A stretch of 64,000 bases of DNA from JAXDAY01 sp034679345 (GTDB lineage Bacteria; Eisenbacteria; RBG-16-71-46; CAIMUX01; VGJL01): contig JAXDAY010000031.1 of assembly GCA_034679345.1 (NCBI GenBank), positions 62,001 to 126,000 of the forward strand, written 5' to 3'. Under the pieces are notes generated by a model. That model searched no databases. It saw nothing but the letters and a program-made list of their open reading frames with translations, and was not told the DNA's origin. The position numbers were made by a program, and so were the translations under genes. Shown here piece by piece: positions 1-7,751 of the stretch; position 1 is the stretch's first letter, and every line of letters starts with the position of its first letter.

Positions 1-465
1 GACCCAGGCCGCGCACGCTCCCGCGGCCCGATCGATTCCCTCGCGCACCGTTTCGCTCAAAGACGAGCCGTATGCGATCGACTCCGGCTGGATCCCGAGT
101 AGCCAGACCTTGGCGCCGATCTGCGTCTCGATATAGCGCGCCAGGAGCGAGAGCGTGGGACGGTGAGTGGAAGCATCCGCGCGTCCCCGGAACCCGCCGC
201 CATCTTCTTCCATCCGCATGAGGATCGATTCGCCCGGCCGGCCTCCGAAATCCACGGCGTCGCAGAGGAGCACCCAGGCGGGGGAGATCTCCCGGATCGC
301 GCCGAGGAAGTTCTCCGGAACCTCGCCGGCCGCGATCAGCGGCTCGCCGGTCCGCCGGGCGATCTCTTCCGCGGCGAGAAGCCCCGCGGCGTCATCCCCC
401 CGGAGGTCGTTGCCGATGCCGACGACGACGCCTCGGCCGGGGCCTATGTCGGATTCTCCCCGCAC
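1..465 (-). CDS. [NiFe]-hydrogenase maturation protease, HycI-like (C-terminus cut by window edge)
   Basis: This is a hydrogenase maturation endopeptidase (peptidase M52 family), which removes the C-terminal tail of a [NiFe] large subunit after nickel insertion. I see GIGNDLRGDDAAG near the N-terminus, the family's G-N-x-L-x-G-D-D motif with a nickel-sensing acidic residue. Further on are PENF, a central CDAVDFG and STHRPTLSLL, matching the Asp and His positions of HycI-type proteases. The GTG start at 465 overlaps the end of the upstream gamma-subunit gene by 22 bases and has GGAG five bases before it. The reading frame stays open for 155 codons to base 1, so only the last residues should be missing. 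It is the last visible gene of the leftward operon, so its large-subunit substrate is probably encoded just outside the window. Confidence 0.85.
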   Translation of the reverse strand, partial: MRGESDIGPGRGVVVGIGNDLRGDDAAGLLAAEEIARRTGEPLIAAGEVPENFLGAIREISPAWVLLCDAVDFGGRPGESILMRMEEDGGGFRGRADASTHRPTLSLLARYIETQIGAKVWLLGIQPESIAYGSSLSETVREGIDRAAGACAAWV

Positions 466-1289
466 TGCCACTCCAGTTCCTTGATCTGCACGTATGAGAA
501 GACCGGGCCGTCGGTGCAGACATACTTGTGTCCGATCGCGCAGTGCCCGCACTTGCCGACCCCGCACTTCATGTGCCGCTCGAGAGTCGAGATGATCATG
601 GTCTCGGGCACGCCGAGCTCCAGCAGGGTCAGGATCACGAAGTGGATCATGATCGGCGGGCCGCAGACATAGCTGACCACCCCGGCGTAGTCGGGGGAGA
701 TCTTCTTGAAGAGCTCCGTGACGAGCCCGACGTTGCCGGTCCAGCCGGGCGCCCCGATGTCGACCGTGACGTGCAGGTCGATCCTCGGATCTGCCTCCCA
801 GCGCTTCAGCTCGTCCTTGTAGACGAGATCGGCCGGCGTGCGCGCCCCGTACAGGATCGTGATCTTGGGATACTCTTCCGGCCTGGCCAGCATGAAGTGG
901 ATGAGCGAGCGAAGCGGCGGCAGGCCGATCCCGCCGGCGACGAAGATCGGCGTGCGCCCGCGGGCGATGTCGTACGGGAAGGAGTTCCCCAGGGGTCCGC
1001 GAATTCCGATCCGGTCACCGGGCCGCGTCGCATGGAGGGCCCGCGTGACCTTCCCGGCGGCCCGCACCGTGATGTCGAAGATTCCGTCGCGGCCGTAGGA
1101 GGAGGCGATCCCGATCGGGACTTCTCCCACGCCGGCGACCGAGACCTCCACGAACTGGCCGGGCTCGGGTCGGAACCGGCCGTGCGCCTCCGCTTCCACC
1201 CAGTCGAGGGTGAAGGTCTTCGTGTCGACCGTCTCGCCTTCGATCTTCTCGATCCGGACGAGGTCGGGAACATAGAGATGTGTGGCCAT
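444..1289 (-). CDS. Sulfhydrogenase/NAD(P)-dependent hydrogenase gamma subunit (FAD/NAD(P) + 2Fe-2S), copy 1
   Basis: This is a cytosolic flavoprotein of the ferredoxin-NADP reductase / PyrK type that passes electrons between NAD(P)H and the iron-sulfur chain of a group-3-type hydrogenase or a related enzyme. An N-terminal FAD-binding barrel is followed by the nucleotide-binding segment (VAGGIGLPPLRSLI). The C-terminal cluster motif C-x4-C-x2-C-x8-C (CGVGKCGHC, then YVC) is as in dihydroorotate dehydrogenase electron-transfer subunits. Its 281 residues are the usual family length. It lies 19 bases after the beta subunit and overlaps the protease gene. The rightward operon has a paralogue at 6041-6880 with the same layout. 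Confidence 0.9.
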   Translation of the reverse strand: MATHLYVPDLVRIEKIEGETVDTKTFTLDWVEAEAHGRFRPEPGQFVEVSVAGVGEVPIGIASSYGRDGIFDITVRAAGKVTRALHATRPGDRIGIRGPLGNSFPYDIARGRTPIFVAGGIGLPPLRSLIHFMLARPEEYPKITILYGARTPADLVYKDELKRWEADPRIDLHVTVDIGAPGWTGNVGLVTELFKKISPDYAGVVSYVCGPPIMIHFVILTLLELGVPETMIISTLERHMKCGVGKCGHCAIGHKYVCTDGPVFSYVQIKELEWQCGENPT

Positions 1290-1308
1290 CTTCGATCGCC
1301 CCCCGGGG

Positions 1309-2358
1309 CTATGCGTCCGCCTCGATCCGCTCGGAGCGGATCGCGTTGACCACGGCGGGCATGTCGACCCCGCCGAAGCAGGCGGAGACGCAGCGGCCGC
1401 AACCGACGCAGCCGTGCCTCCCGTCCTGCTGCAAGTAGAAGAAGCTGAGCTTGTGGTAGAACCGCCTCTTGAAGCGGCTCACCTTGTCGGGGCGAGGATT
1501 GAATCCGCTCGCCTCTCTCGAGTATCCAGCGTACTGGCAGCAGTCGCGCGTCCGCTCGCGCCGCCCGTTCGACTCGCCGTCGCACATATCGGCGACGTCG
1601 AAACAGGTGCATATCGGGCAGACAAAGGCGCATCCGCCGCACTCGATGCAACGCGCCGCGAGCCTTGCCCACAGCTCTTCGGCGACCCGGCGTGAGGTGA
1701 GCTTGCGTATCCCCGTCGCCATGTGCGATGTGATCCCGAACTTATCCAGCGCCTCCTCGGCAAGGCGCTCCCGGCGCGTGCGATCCGCCTCCGAGGCTGC
1801 CTTCAGCATCCCGCCGGCCCGGCGAGCCGCCTCCGCTCCGCGATCACTACCGATCTCGAAGAGGAATCGATCCCCGAGATCGGTGAGCTGGACGTCGAAA
1901 CCGCCCTCGAGGAATGGCCCGCCGTCGCAGCAGACGCAGAAGCAGTTCTCGCCCGGTTCGTTGCAGGCGATGCTCACGAGCAGGATCTTCGAGGCCGCGT
2001 CGAGAAAGGTGGTCTCGGCAGGCGGGCGGTCGAAGAAGTGCTCGAGATAGCGGAACGCCGTCACATCGCAGGAGCGGATGCCAAAGATCGCCATTCGCAG
2101 CGATTGATCCTCGGGCGTGAAGCGGGGCTCTCCGTTCTGGGAGTATCTCCAGAGGATCTGCGTCTGGGGATAGGGGAATCGGACGGGTGAGATCGCGCTG
2201 TTGACGTAGCCGTCGAGAATCATCTCGCCGGGGGGCGCGATCCTGTACTCCACCTCGCCCGCTCCCGTGGACACGGGTCCCGCGATCGGGATCTCCAGGG
2301 AGCTCAGGAACTCGACGCAACGCTCCTTTGGGAGGGTCAGCGGGTCGTGCGGTGCCAT
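1309..2358 (-). CDS. Sulfhydrogenase/hydrogenase beta subunit (two 4Fe-4S clusters), copy 1
   Basis: This is an electron-transfer iron-sulfur subunit of the HydB / AsrA type, which connects the flavoprotein gamma subunit to the catalytic part of the complex. Two cysteine clusters lie in the C-terminal half: CIECGGCAFVCPICTC and CVGCGRCVSACFGG, each able to hold a 4Fe-4S centre. Additional cysteines (a CFCVCC stretch) are in the middle. At 349 residues it matches the family. The ATG at 2358 has a strong AGGAGG upstream. It sits 21 bases after the molybdopterin-type gene and just before the gamma subunit, so these three products probably form one complex. The rightward operon has a paralogue at 5011-6036. 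Confidence 0.88.
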   Translation of the reverse strand: MAPHDPLTLPKERCVEFLSSLEIPIAGPVSTGAGEVEYRIAPPGEMILDGYVNSAISPVRFPYPQTQILWRYSQNGEPRFTPEDQSLRMAIFGIRSCDVTAFRYLEHFFDRPPAETTFLDAASKILLVSIACNEPGENCFCVCCDGGPFLEGGFDVQLTDLGDRFLFEIGSDRGAEAARRAGGMLKAASEADRTRRERLAEEALDKFGITSHMATGIRKLTSRRVAEELWARLAARCIECGGCAFVCPICTCFDVADMCDGESNGRRERTRDCCQYAGYSREASGFNPRPDKVSRFKRRFYHKLSFFYLQQDGRHGCVGCGRCVSACFGGVDMPAVVNAIRSERIEADA

Positions 2359-2379
2359 CCGGGATCCTCCTGAATCGGC

Positions 2380-4284
2380 CTACTTCGGCGCTACGGCAAC
2401 GTGAACCGCGGCATAGAGGCCGCTCTTCCCGCTCGCTCCGTCCGGAAGCAGCGGGCCCAGAACGAGCCGTGCATAGATGTCGGGAACGATGATCCGTCCG
2501 CGCGGGACGTCGCTACGGCAGGCGATGCGTACGCTCGTCTCTCCGTGCCCGGTGCGCAGGACGCCGCGCCCCTGATCGCGCAAGACCGCCTCCTTCGCGT
2601 CCGCGGGGTGGATGAGAACGTGCGGCTCGTTCGGAAGGATGGCGAGCTCCCGGCGCATGATCGGCGATCGCAGGATCTCCGAGTCGAAGTGGTAGGGAAG
2701 GTAGACTTGTTCCACACACAGGAGCAGGGACTGAGCGTCGCCGTTCTCTCCGGGCAGGGGAGCGTCGGCCGGAAGACGGCGTCCCAGCTCGCCAACCTCC
2801 CAGAGCGTGCGCACGAACTCGCCAGTCCCCTCGATCGACGCCTCCGCCAGCGGCTCATAGCCGGGCACGACGCGGGCGATCTCGGAGCGGAGATCATGGA
2901 TCGTCGCGTACCGCCAGGGAGCGCCCAGCGCCGTGGCCAACGCGGCCCAGATCTCCCACTCCTGCCTCGCCGGGGGCGGTTGGCACTGCCGGCTCCACTG
3001 GACGCGTCCCTCGGTGTTCGTGAAGGTGCCTTCCGTCTCGCCCGGCAAGGGGCGCGGGATGACGATGTGGGCGCTGTCGGTCCACGCGGACGGAAACGCC
3101 GAGACCGCTATGCGGAGGGGAATCCGCTCGAGACCCGCCAGCAGCTCCTCCGAACCGGGGAGCCCGAGGCCCGGCAGATCGCCGATGACGAGAAGCGATC
3201 GGATCCCGCCCGCTTCGAGGATTCCGGGAATGCCGACGCCGTCCGCTTCGCAGACAGGGAGATCCCACGCTCTCGAGAGCGAAGCCCTCGCTTCCGCGTC
3301 GCCCGCGTCCCTCCAGCCGGGCAGCAGGTCGGGCCCGATCCCCATGTCGATCGCGCCGAGCGTGTTGGAGCGCTCGAAGAGGGGCAGGATTCCGAGCCAG
3401 TCGCCCGTGGTTCGCAGAACGGACAGGAGCCGCCCGAGGGCGTCGATGCTCCGCCTGTCCGCGAGCCGGTCCATCGAAGTGGTCATGGTGACGACGGCGA
3501 TCCGCTTCGCTCCGCGCAGGAGCTCCGCGGCCCGCTCGATTTGACCCGGCTCGATCCCGGCGAGGCCGACGGCGTCCTCCGCCGGGATCCTGGGCTCATA
3601 GCGCGAAGACAGAGCGCTCCCCAGGGCGTCGATCCAGACGGCATCCGCGTGGGGCAGGGGCGTCATGGCGATGTCGGCTTCCGAGAAGAGGTCGGACTTC
3701 CACGAGTCGACGGAGATGACGGCCGCTTTACGGGAGATCGCGCGCCAGACCGCGGGGACGATCTGAGGGCACGCATCGCCGTCACCAAGGCCAATGGCGA
3801 TGATCACATCAGCCGAATCGACCTCACGGATGCCGCAGGTCGACTCGATCCAACGCGCCATCAGACGCTGGATCGCCAGCGTGGAGGAGCCGCCGGGGAA
3901 GTCGATCGATTGCGTCGACAGGAAGGTGCGTCCCAGCTTTCCGAGCAAGTAGAGCGATTCGTTCGACGAGGTGGGGGAGGCGATGATCGCGGTGGCGCCA
4001 GCAGGCGATCCTGCGAGCATCTCTGATGCATGAGCGATCGCGTCTTCCCAGGAAACGGAGACTGCCTTGCCGCCTGCCTTCTTGATGGTGGCCGATCGGA
4101 TCCGGCCGGAATCTCGGAGGGGTTGATGACTCGTCCAACCGCGGCGACAGAGTCGGCCCTCGCTTGTCGGGTGAGTCAGGATCGGGGAGATCCCGACCGG
4201 GCCTGCCGCGTCGCCCACCATCCGCAAGCGGCAACCCGAACCGCAATAACCACAGACAACGCAACTGCCGGCCAGACTTTCCAT
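2380..4284 (-). CDS. Molybdopterin oxidoreductase family protein (formate dehydrogenase alpha / NuoG-like) without a visible Cys/Sec metal ligand
   Basis: This is a member of the molybdopterin-oxidoreductase superfamily. The N-terminus has a 4Fe-4S motif with Cys11, Cys14, Cys18 and Cys46 (CGYCGSGC then LCRRGW). A long central domain and a C-terminal domain like the molydopterin-dinucleotide binding fold (SPIMRRELAILPNEPHVLIH, IHPADA) follow. In formate dehydrogenases a Sec or Cys at about residue 130-140 binds Mo/W. The equivalent stretch here reads IDFPGGSSTLAIQ, with no Cys, and there is no in-frame TGA. I cannot say whether it reduces formate, CO2 or another substrate, or serves only as a structural electron-transfer subunit like NuoG. 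I prefer the ATG at 4284 (AAGGGGGG just upstream) over a GTG at 4311; the protein is 634 residues. It heads the leftward operon. Confidence 0.75.
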   Translation of the reverse strand: MESLAGSCVVCGYCGSGCRLRMVGDAAGPVGISPILTHPTSEGRLCRRGWTSHQPLRDSGRIRSATIKKAGGKAVSVSWEDAIAHASEMLAGSPAGATAIIASPTSSNESLYLLGKLGRTFLSTQSIDFPGGSSTLAIQRLMARWIESTCGIREVDSADVIIAIGLGDGDACPQIVPAVWRAISRKAAVISVDSWKSDLFSEADIAMTPLPHADAVWIDALGSALSSRYEPRIPAEDAVGLAGIEPGQIERAAELLRGAKRIAVVTMTTSMDRLADRRSIDALGRLLSVLRTTGDWLGILPLFERSNTLGAIDMGIGPDLLPGWRDAGDAEARASLSRAWDLPVCEADGVGIPGILEAGGIRSLLVIGDLPGLGLPGSEELLAGLERIPLRIAVSAFPSAWTDSAHIVIPRPLPGETEGTFTNTEGRVQWSRQCQPPPARQEWEIWAALATALGAPWRYATIHDLRSEIARVVPGYEPLAEASIEGTGEFVRTLWEVGELGRRLPADAPLPGENGDAQSLLLCVEQVYLPYHFDSEILRSPIMRRELAILPNEPHVLIHPADAKEAVLRDQGRGVLRTGHGETSVRIACRSDVPRGRIIVPDIYARLVLGPLLPDGASGKSGLYAAVHVAVAPK

Positions 4285-4337
4285 ACCCCCCCCTTGCATC
4301 AACGCGACCACCCAAAGCAGCGAGGGTCGGAGCAGTA

Positions 4338-4365
4338 GTACACTTAATGTATAGCTGAAGTGTAC
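4338..4365. promoter_or_regulatory. 28-bp inverted repeat, probable operator of the leftward operon
   Basis: Perfect 8-base arms GTACACTT and AAGTGTAC are separated by 12 bases, with arm centres 20 bases apart, about two helical turns. That geometry suits a dimeric repressor or activator. It lies just downstream of the predicted leftward start site (about 4375) and 54 bases before the ATG at 4284. A redox or nickel regulator is possible; the binding protein is not known. Confidence 0.5.
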
Positions 4366-4381
4366 ATCAGAACCGCTTAAT

Positions 4382-4410
4382 ACTATGGAATGTCACCTTC
4401 TCCATGTCAA
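4382..4410 (-). promoter_or_regulatory. Sigma-70-type promoter for the leftward hydrogenase operon
   Basis: On the minus strand, TTGACA (4410-4405) is followed after 17 bases by CATAGT (4387-4382), a 4/6 match to the -10 box. The predicted start is near 4375, giving a leader of about 90 bases before 4284. The palindrome at 4338-4365 would fall within the first transcribed bases. Confidence 0.45.
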
Positions 4411-4681
4411 GGATAATGAGCGAAATACTTCACATCTAGAGCATCATATCGGACAATGGGATAGACGGATGGCGCACGAGACTATGAATCAGTTTTGTTG
4501 AGTATTCGATACGGCTGTTTCCGTCCAAGTCGATGGATCTGGAAGCGAGTGTCTCGACTCGGGACAACTGATTCGCTTCGCTACAACCTCGCCGCCTCGG
4601 AAGGGCGGCCGCAGCGTCACACTGGGGTCTCAATCGATGCAGCGCCAGTGGTTTGACGGCATTGCGCGAACGCGTTCGCCT

Positions 4682-4696
4682 TGGCACGCCGCTTGC
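4682..4696 (+). promoter_or_regulatory. Sigma-54 (-24/-12) promoter of the rightward hydrogenase operon
   Basis: TGGCAC-N5-TTGC, with the GG and GC dinucleotides at the correct spacing for RpoN. The expected start is about 4708, some 300 bases before the first gene. NtrC-type regulators are encoded at 19649 and 23009 in the same locus. Binding sites for an activator upstream were not recognised. Confidence 0.65.
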
Positions 4697-5010
4697 GAAA
4701 CCTCTGAGGTGGATCCGGGCCCCTGGCGGGATGGGATGAAAGGGGCGGCTCCTGACTGGGTGGTGTCTTGGAAGCGGTGGAGCGCTCAGGAGTCGTGGCG
4801 GATCGGGGGGACCGTGTCCGGCCGTGGGCTGAGTGGGGTGTGGGTTGTGGAAGCGGCTGGCCACCGTCCCCCTGTGGGGCCGGATCGATACCCACGGACC
4901 GAGATGGACGCGGGGCGTATGCGGCCGGATCGGGAGGGGTGGGGTAGCCGAGGGTGGCCCGCCGGAGTGACCTCTGGCGGGCCACGGCCTTTGAAGGGGG
5001 AATCGAACGG

Positions 5011-6036
5011 ATGAAGACCCTCGTGCTTTCCAAGATGGATCTCCCCGCTCTTGTCGGCGAGTTCCAGAAGCAAGGGAAGGTGATCGGTCCCCGGCGCAAG
5101 GATGCCGGCTTCGTCTTCGACGAGATCCGCAGTCCGGAGAATCTCGTCCTCGACTACACGACGACCGTGCTCCCTCCGGCGCGCCAGCTGTTTCCTCATG
5201 AGGAGAAGCTGATCGAGTTCCGTCGCGGAGAGGTTGCCGCGACGAAGCCCGCCATCGAGGCGGAGCCCCTGATTCTTCTGGGCGTCCATCCCTGCGACGT
5301 CCAGGGGATCAACATACTCGACGAGATCTTCTCGGACACGCCACAGGACGCGAACTACCTCGCGCGGCGCGCTCAAACCCGGATCATCGCTCTCGAGTGC
5401 ACTCGCCCCTGCGGCCCGTACAATCTCTGTTTCGACAAGGGGACCTACCGGACGGAGTGGGGATACGACCTTCTCTTCGTCGATCTCGGCGACCGGTTCT
5501 TCATCTTCACGCGCACGGCCCCGGGCGAGGCGATGATTGAGAAGCTCTCCTGCCTCAAGTCCGCCACGCCGGCCGATCGGGAAGCGCTAGGCCGCGTTCG
5601 CGAGATGCAGGGGGCAAGCTTCAAGCCCCGTCTCTCTGGCCCGGCGAGCCGGCTGCCCGGCGCGTTGAAGGACGCCTACGACGATCTGCTCTGGGAGGCG
5701 ATCGGCAGACGGTGTCTCTCATGCGAGACCTGCACGATGGTCTGTCCGACCTGCTACTGCTTCGATGTCCGCGACGAGGTCCACTTCAATCTCGTCGACG
5801 GCCAGCGATGCCGCCTCTGGGACAGCTGCCAGAGCGTCAAGTTCGCCGAGGTGGCCGGTGGGGAGAATTTCCGACCCAAATCCGCCCAGCGGCAGCGCCA
5901 CCGCCTCTTCAAGAAAGAGGTCTTCCAGTTCGAGAAGTACGGCCGCAGCGCCTGCGTCGGATGCGGACGCTGCTCGGCCCAGTGCGTCGCGTCGATTCAC
6001 CTGACCGACATGTACAACCAGGTGTTGGGGGGCTGA
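5011..6036 (+). CDS. Sulfhydrogenase beta subunit (HydB-like, two 4Fe-4S clusters), copy 2
   Basis: This is an iron-sulfur electron-transfer subunit of a cytosolic group-3-type [NiFe] hydrogenase that couples H2 to NAD(P)H or polysulfide. Two C-terminal cysteine clusters are visible, near residue 233 (CLSCETCTMVCPTCYC) and near residue 315 (CVGCGRCSAQC). An earlier Cys-rich stretch (CTRPCGPYNLC) resembles HydB and AsrA proteins. I place the start at the ATG at 5011, with GAAGGGGG ten bases upstream, rather than at an upstream in-frame start that adds 19 unrelated residues; the protein is 341 residues. It is the first gene of the rightward operon, four bases before the gamma subunit. Confidence 0.9.
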   Translation: MKTLVLSKMDLPALVGEFQKQGKVIGPRRKDAGFVFDEIRSPENLVLDYTTTVLPPARQLFPHEEKLIEFRRGEVAATKPAIEAEPLILLGVHPCDVQGINILDEIFSDTPQDANYLARRAQTRIIALECTRPCGPYNLCFDKGTYRTEWGYDLLFVDLGDRFFIFTRTAPGEAMIEKLSCLKSATPADREALGRVREMQGASFKPRLSGPASRLPGALKDAYDDLLWEAIGRRCLSCETCTMVCPTCYCFDVRDEVHFNLVDGQRCRLWDSCQSVKFAEVAGGENFRPKSAQRQRHRLFKKEVFQFEKYGRSACVGCGRCSAQCVASIHLTDMYNQVLGG

Positions 6037-6040
6037 TCCG

Positions 6041-6880
6041 ATGATCTCGTCTCTTCCCGAAGCCCGTCCCTCTCTCTTTGTTCCCGAGCCGGGGAAGATC
6101 CTGCGCGTCGAGCAGCTGACTTCCCAGGAGAAGCTCTTCGACATCGAGCTCGAGAAGCGCTCGCTCGGCCACAAGCCATGCCAGTTCGTCGAGGTCTCGA
6201 TCGCTGGAATCGGCGAGGCGCCGATCAGCATCACCTCCTCCCCGAGCACCGACAGGCGCTTCCAGCTCTGCGTGCGCTCGGTCGGGTCGCTCACCCGGGT
6301 GATGCACCAGATGAAAGCCGGCGAGATTCTCGGCATCCGCGGCCCCTTCGGCAACGGCTTCCCGGTCGAGAAGATCCTCGGCAAGAATGTCCTCTTCGTG
6401 TGCGGAGGACTGGGGTTGGCGCCCCTTCGCAGCCTCATTCTCTACTGCATGGAGAACCGCTCCCACTTCCGTCGTCTGATCACCCTCTATGGGACCAAGC
6501 GCCCGAGCGACCGGCTGTACGCCTCGGAACTGGCGGCCTGGGCGAAGGACGATCGAATGGAGCTGCACGAGACGGTCGACATCGCCGAGGAGGGCTGGAC
6601 AGGGAATACCGGCGTGATCACGACCCTCTTCAAGCGGATCGAGGTCGATCCCCTGGAGACGGTCGCGGTCGTCGTGGGCCCCCCGGTGATGTACAAGTTC
6701 GCGGTCCTCGAGCTCTTGAAGCGCGGGATCATGGAAAGTCGGATCTACATGTCGCTCGAGCGGCGGATGCGCTGCGGCCTCGGAAAGTGCGGACACTGCC
6801 AAATGAACGGGATCTATGTCTGCCAGGAAGGGCCGGTCTTCTGCTACAGCGATGTGAAGAAGGTGAGGGAGGCGCTCTGA
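6041..6880 (+). CDS. Sulfhydrogenase gamma subunit (HydG-like FAD/NAD(P) reductase), copy 2
   Basis: This flavoprotein diaphorase subunit carries FAD, NAD(P)H and a 2Fe-2S cluster. It has an N-terminal FAD-binding barrel, the nucleotide-binding motif VCGGLGLAPLRSLI, and a C-terminal cluster motif CGLGKCGHC...YVC. Its 279 residues fit the family. The stop codon overlaps the start of the delta subunit (ATGA), so the two are translationally coupled. With the beta, delta and alpha subunits it completes a heterotetrameric sulfhydrogenase-type hydrogenase. Confidence 0.9.
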   Translation: MISSLPEARPSLFVPEPGKILRVEQLTSQEKLFDIELEKRSLGHKPCQFVEVSIAGIGEAPISITSSPSTDRRFQLCVRSVGSLTRVMHQMKAGEILGIRGPFGNGFPVEKILGKNVLFVCGGLGLAPLRSLILYCMENRSHFRRLITLYGTKRPSDRLYASELAAWAKDDRMELHETVDIAEEGWTGNTGVITTLFKRIEVDPLETVAVVVGPPVMYKFAVLELLKRGIMESRIYMSLERRMRCGLGKCGHCQMNGIYVCQEGPVFCYSDVKKVREAL

Positions 6881-7635
6881 TGAAGCCGAAGGTGGGCGTC
6901 TTCAGCTTTACGAGTTGCGAAGGATGCCAGCTCACGATTCTGAACCTCGAGGACGATCTGCTCGATCTCCTCGGGGCGATCGAGATCGTGAACTTCCGCG
7001 AGGCGATCGATGACCGCAGGCACGATTACCAGATCGCTTTCGTCGAGGGATCGATCACGACCCCCGCGGATCTCGAGGAGGTCCGGGAGATCCGCGAGCG
7101 TGCGGCGATCCTCGTGGCGATCGGCTCCTGCGCGTGCATCGGAGGCGTGAACGGCCTGAAGAACCGTCACGAGCTGGCCGCGGTGCGCCAGAAGGTGTAC
7201 GGCGAAGGGGCGCGGCATTTTCCCACCGAGCCGACCAAACGTGTGCGCGACGTGGTCAAGGTCGACTATGAGCTGCACGGCTGCCCGATCGACAAGATCG
7301 AGCTGATGCGCGTGACGAAGTCTCTCTTGCTGGGTCAGATTCCTCTGCCCTCGGAGCACGCGGTCTGCACGGAGTGCAAGCAGAACGCCACCGTGTGTCT
7401 CTACGAGAAGGGGATCTGCTGCATCGGCCCGATCACGCGCTCTGGGTGCGGGGCGATCTGCCCAGCCTTCGGGGAAGCGTGCGTGGGGTGCCGGGGGTTC
7501 CTCACGGAGCCGAACATCGCTTCGATGGTCGAGATCCTGAAGTCGAAGGGACTCACGCGCCGGGAGGTGGAGGATCGACTCACCCACTTCAACGCGCTCA
7601 CTCCGGTCGATCTGAGTCCCTATTACGCGAGCTAG
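6880..7635 (+). CDS. [NiFe]-hydrogenase small subunit (sulfhydrogenase delta)
   Basis: This is the electron-transfer small subunit holding the proximal and further iron-sulfur clusters of a soluble group-3 hydrogenase. The N-terminal Cys13-x2-Cys16 (SCEGC), GSCACIGG and HGCPIDK are the proximal-cluster ligands of NADH:ubiquinone oxidoreductase 20-kDa-type proteins. A C-terminal Cys-rich segment (CTECKQNATVC, CCIGP, CVGCRGF) can bind the additional clusters. There is no twin-arginine signal peptide, which agrees with a cytosolic enzyme. The ATG overlaps the preceding stop; 251 residues. The large subunit follows after 116 bases. Confidence 0.93.
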   Translation: MKPKVGVFSFTSCEGCQLTILNLEDDLLDLLGAIEIVNFREAIDDRRHDYQIAFVEGSITTPADLEEVREIRERAAILVAIGSCACIGGVNGLKNRHELAAVRQKVYGEGARHFPTEPTKRVRDVVKVDYELHGCPIDKIELMRVTKSLLLGQIPLPSEHAVCTECKQNATVCLYEKGICCIGPITRSGCGAICPAFGEACVGCRGFLTEPNIASMVEILKSKGLTRREVEDRLTHFNALTPVDLSPYYAS

Positions 7636-7751
7636 AGGTTCCATGGGATCGGGGACGATGGTGGGAAGCCTGCAGGGGGACGATGGTCGGGTGAACCGAG
7701 TCGGCCCCGGTCCCTTGCCGATCATGTGCGGCGCGTTGTGAGGAGGCGGCG

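Larger units (their letters stand above)
4285..5010. other. Divergent intergenic region between the two hydrogenase operons
   Basis: This stretch of 726 bases has no convincing gene. It is visibly less GC-rich than its surroundings between about 4320 and 4560. It carries a sigma-70-like promoter facing left with a palindrome beside its start site, and a sigma-54 promoter facing right, listed separately. The rightward transcript would have a leader of about 300 bases (4708-5010) containing G-rich runs. I see no known riboswitch in it. Confidence 0.7.

Noticed and set aside
2380..4284. Selenocysteine codon in the molybdopterin-type gene
   Set aside because: The frame is open without an internal TGA and no SECIS-like hairpin was needed.
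4436..4864. Open frames in the divergent intergenic region
   Set aside because: Products are Pro/Arg/Ser-rich without motif, and they overlap the sigma-54 promoter; no ribosome binding site.
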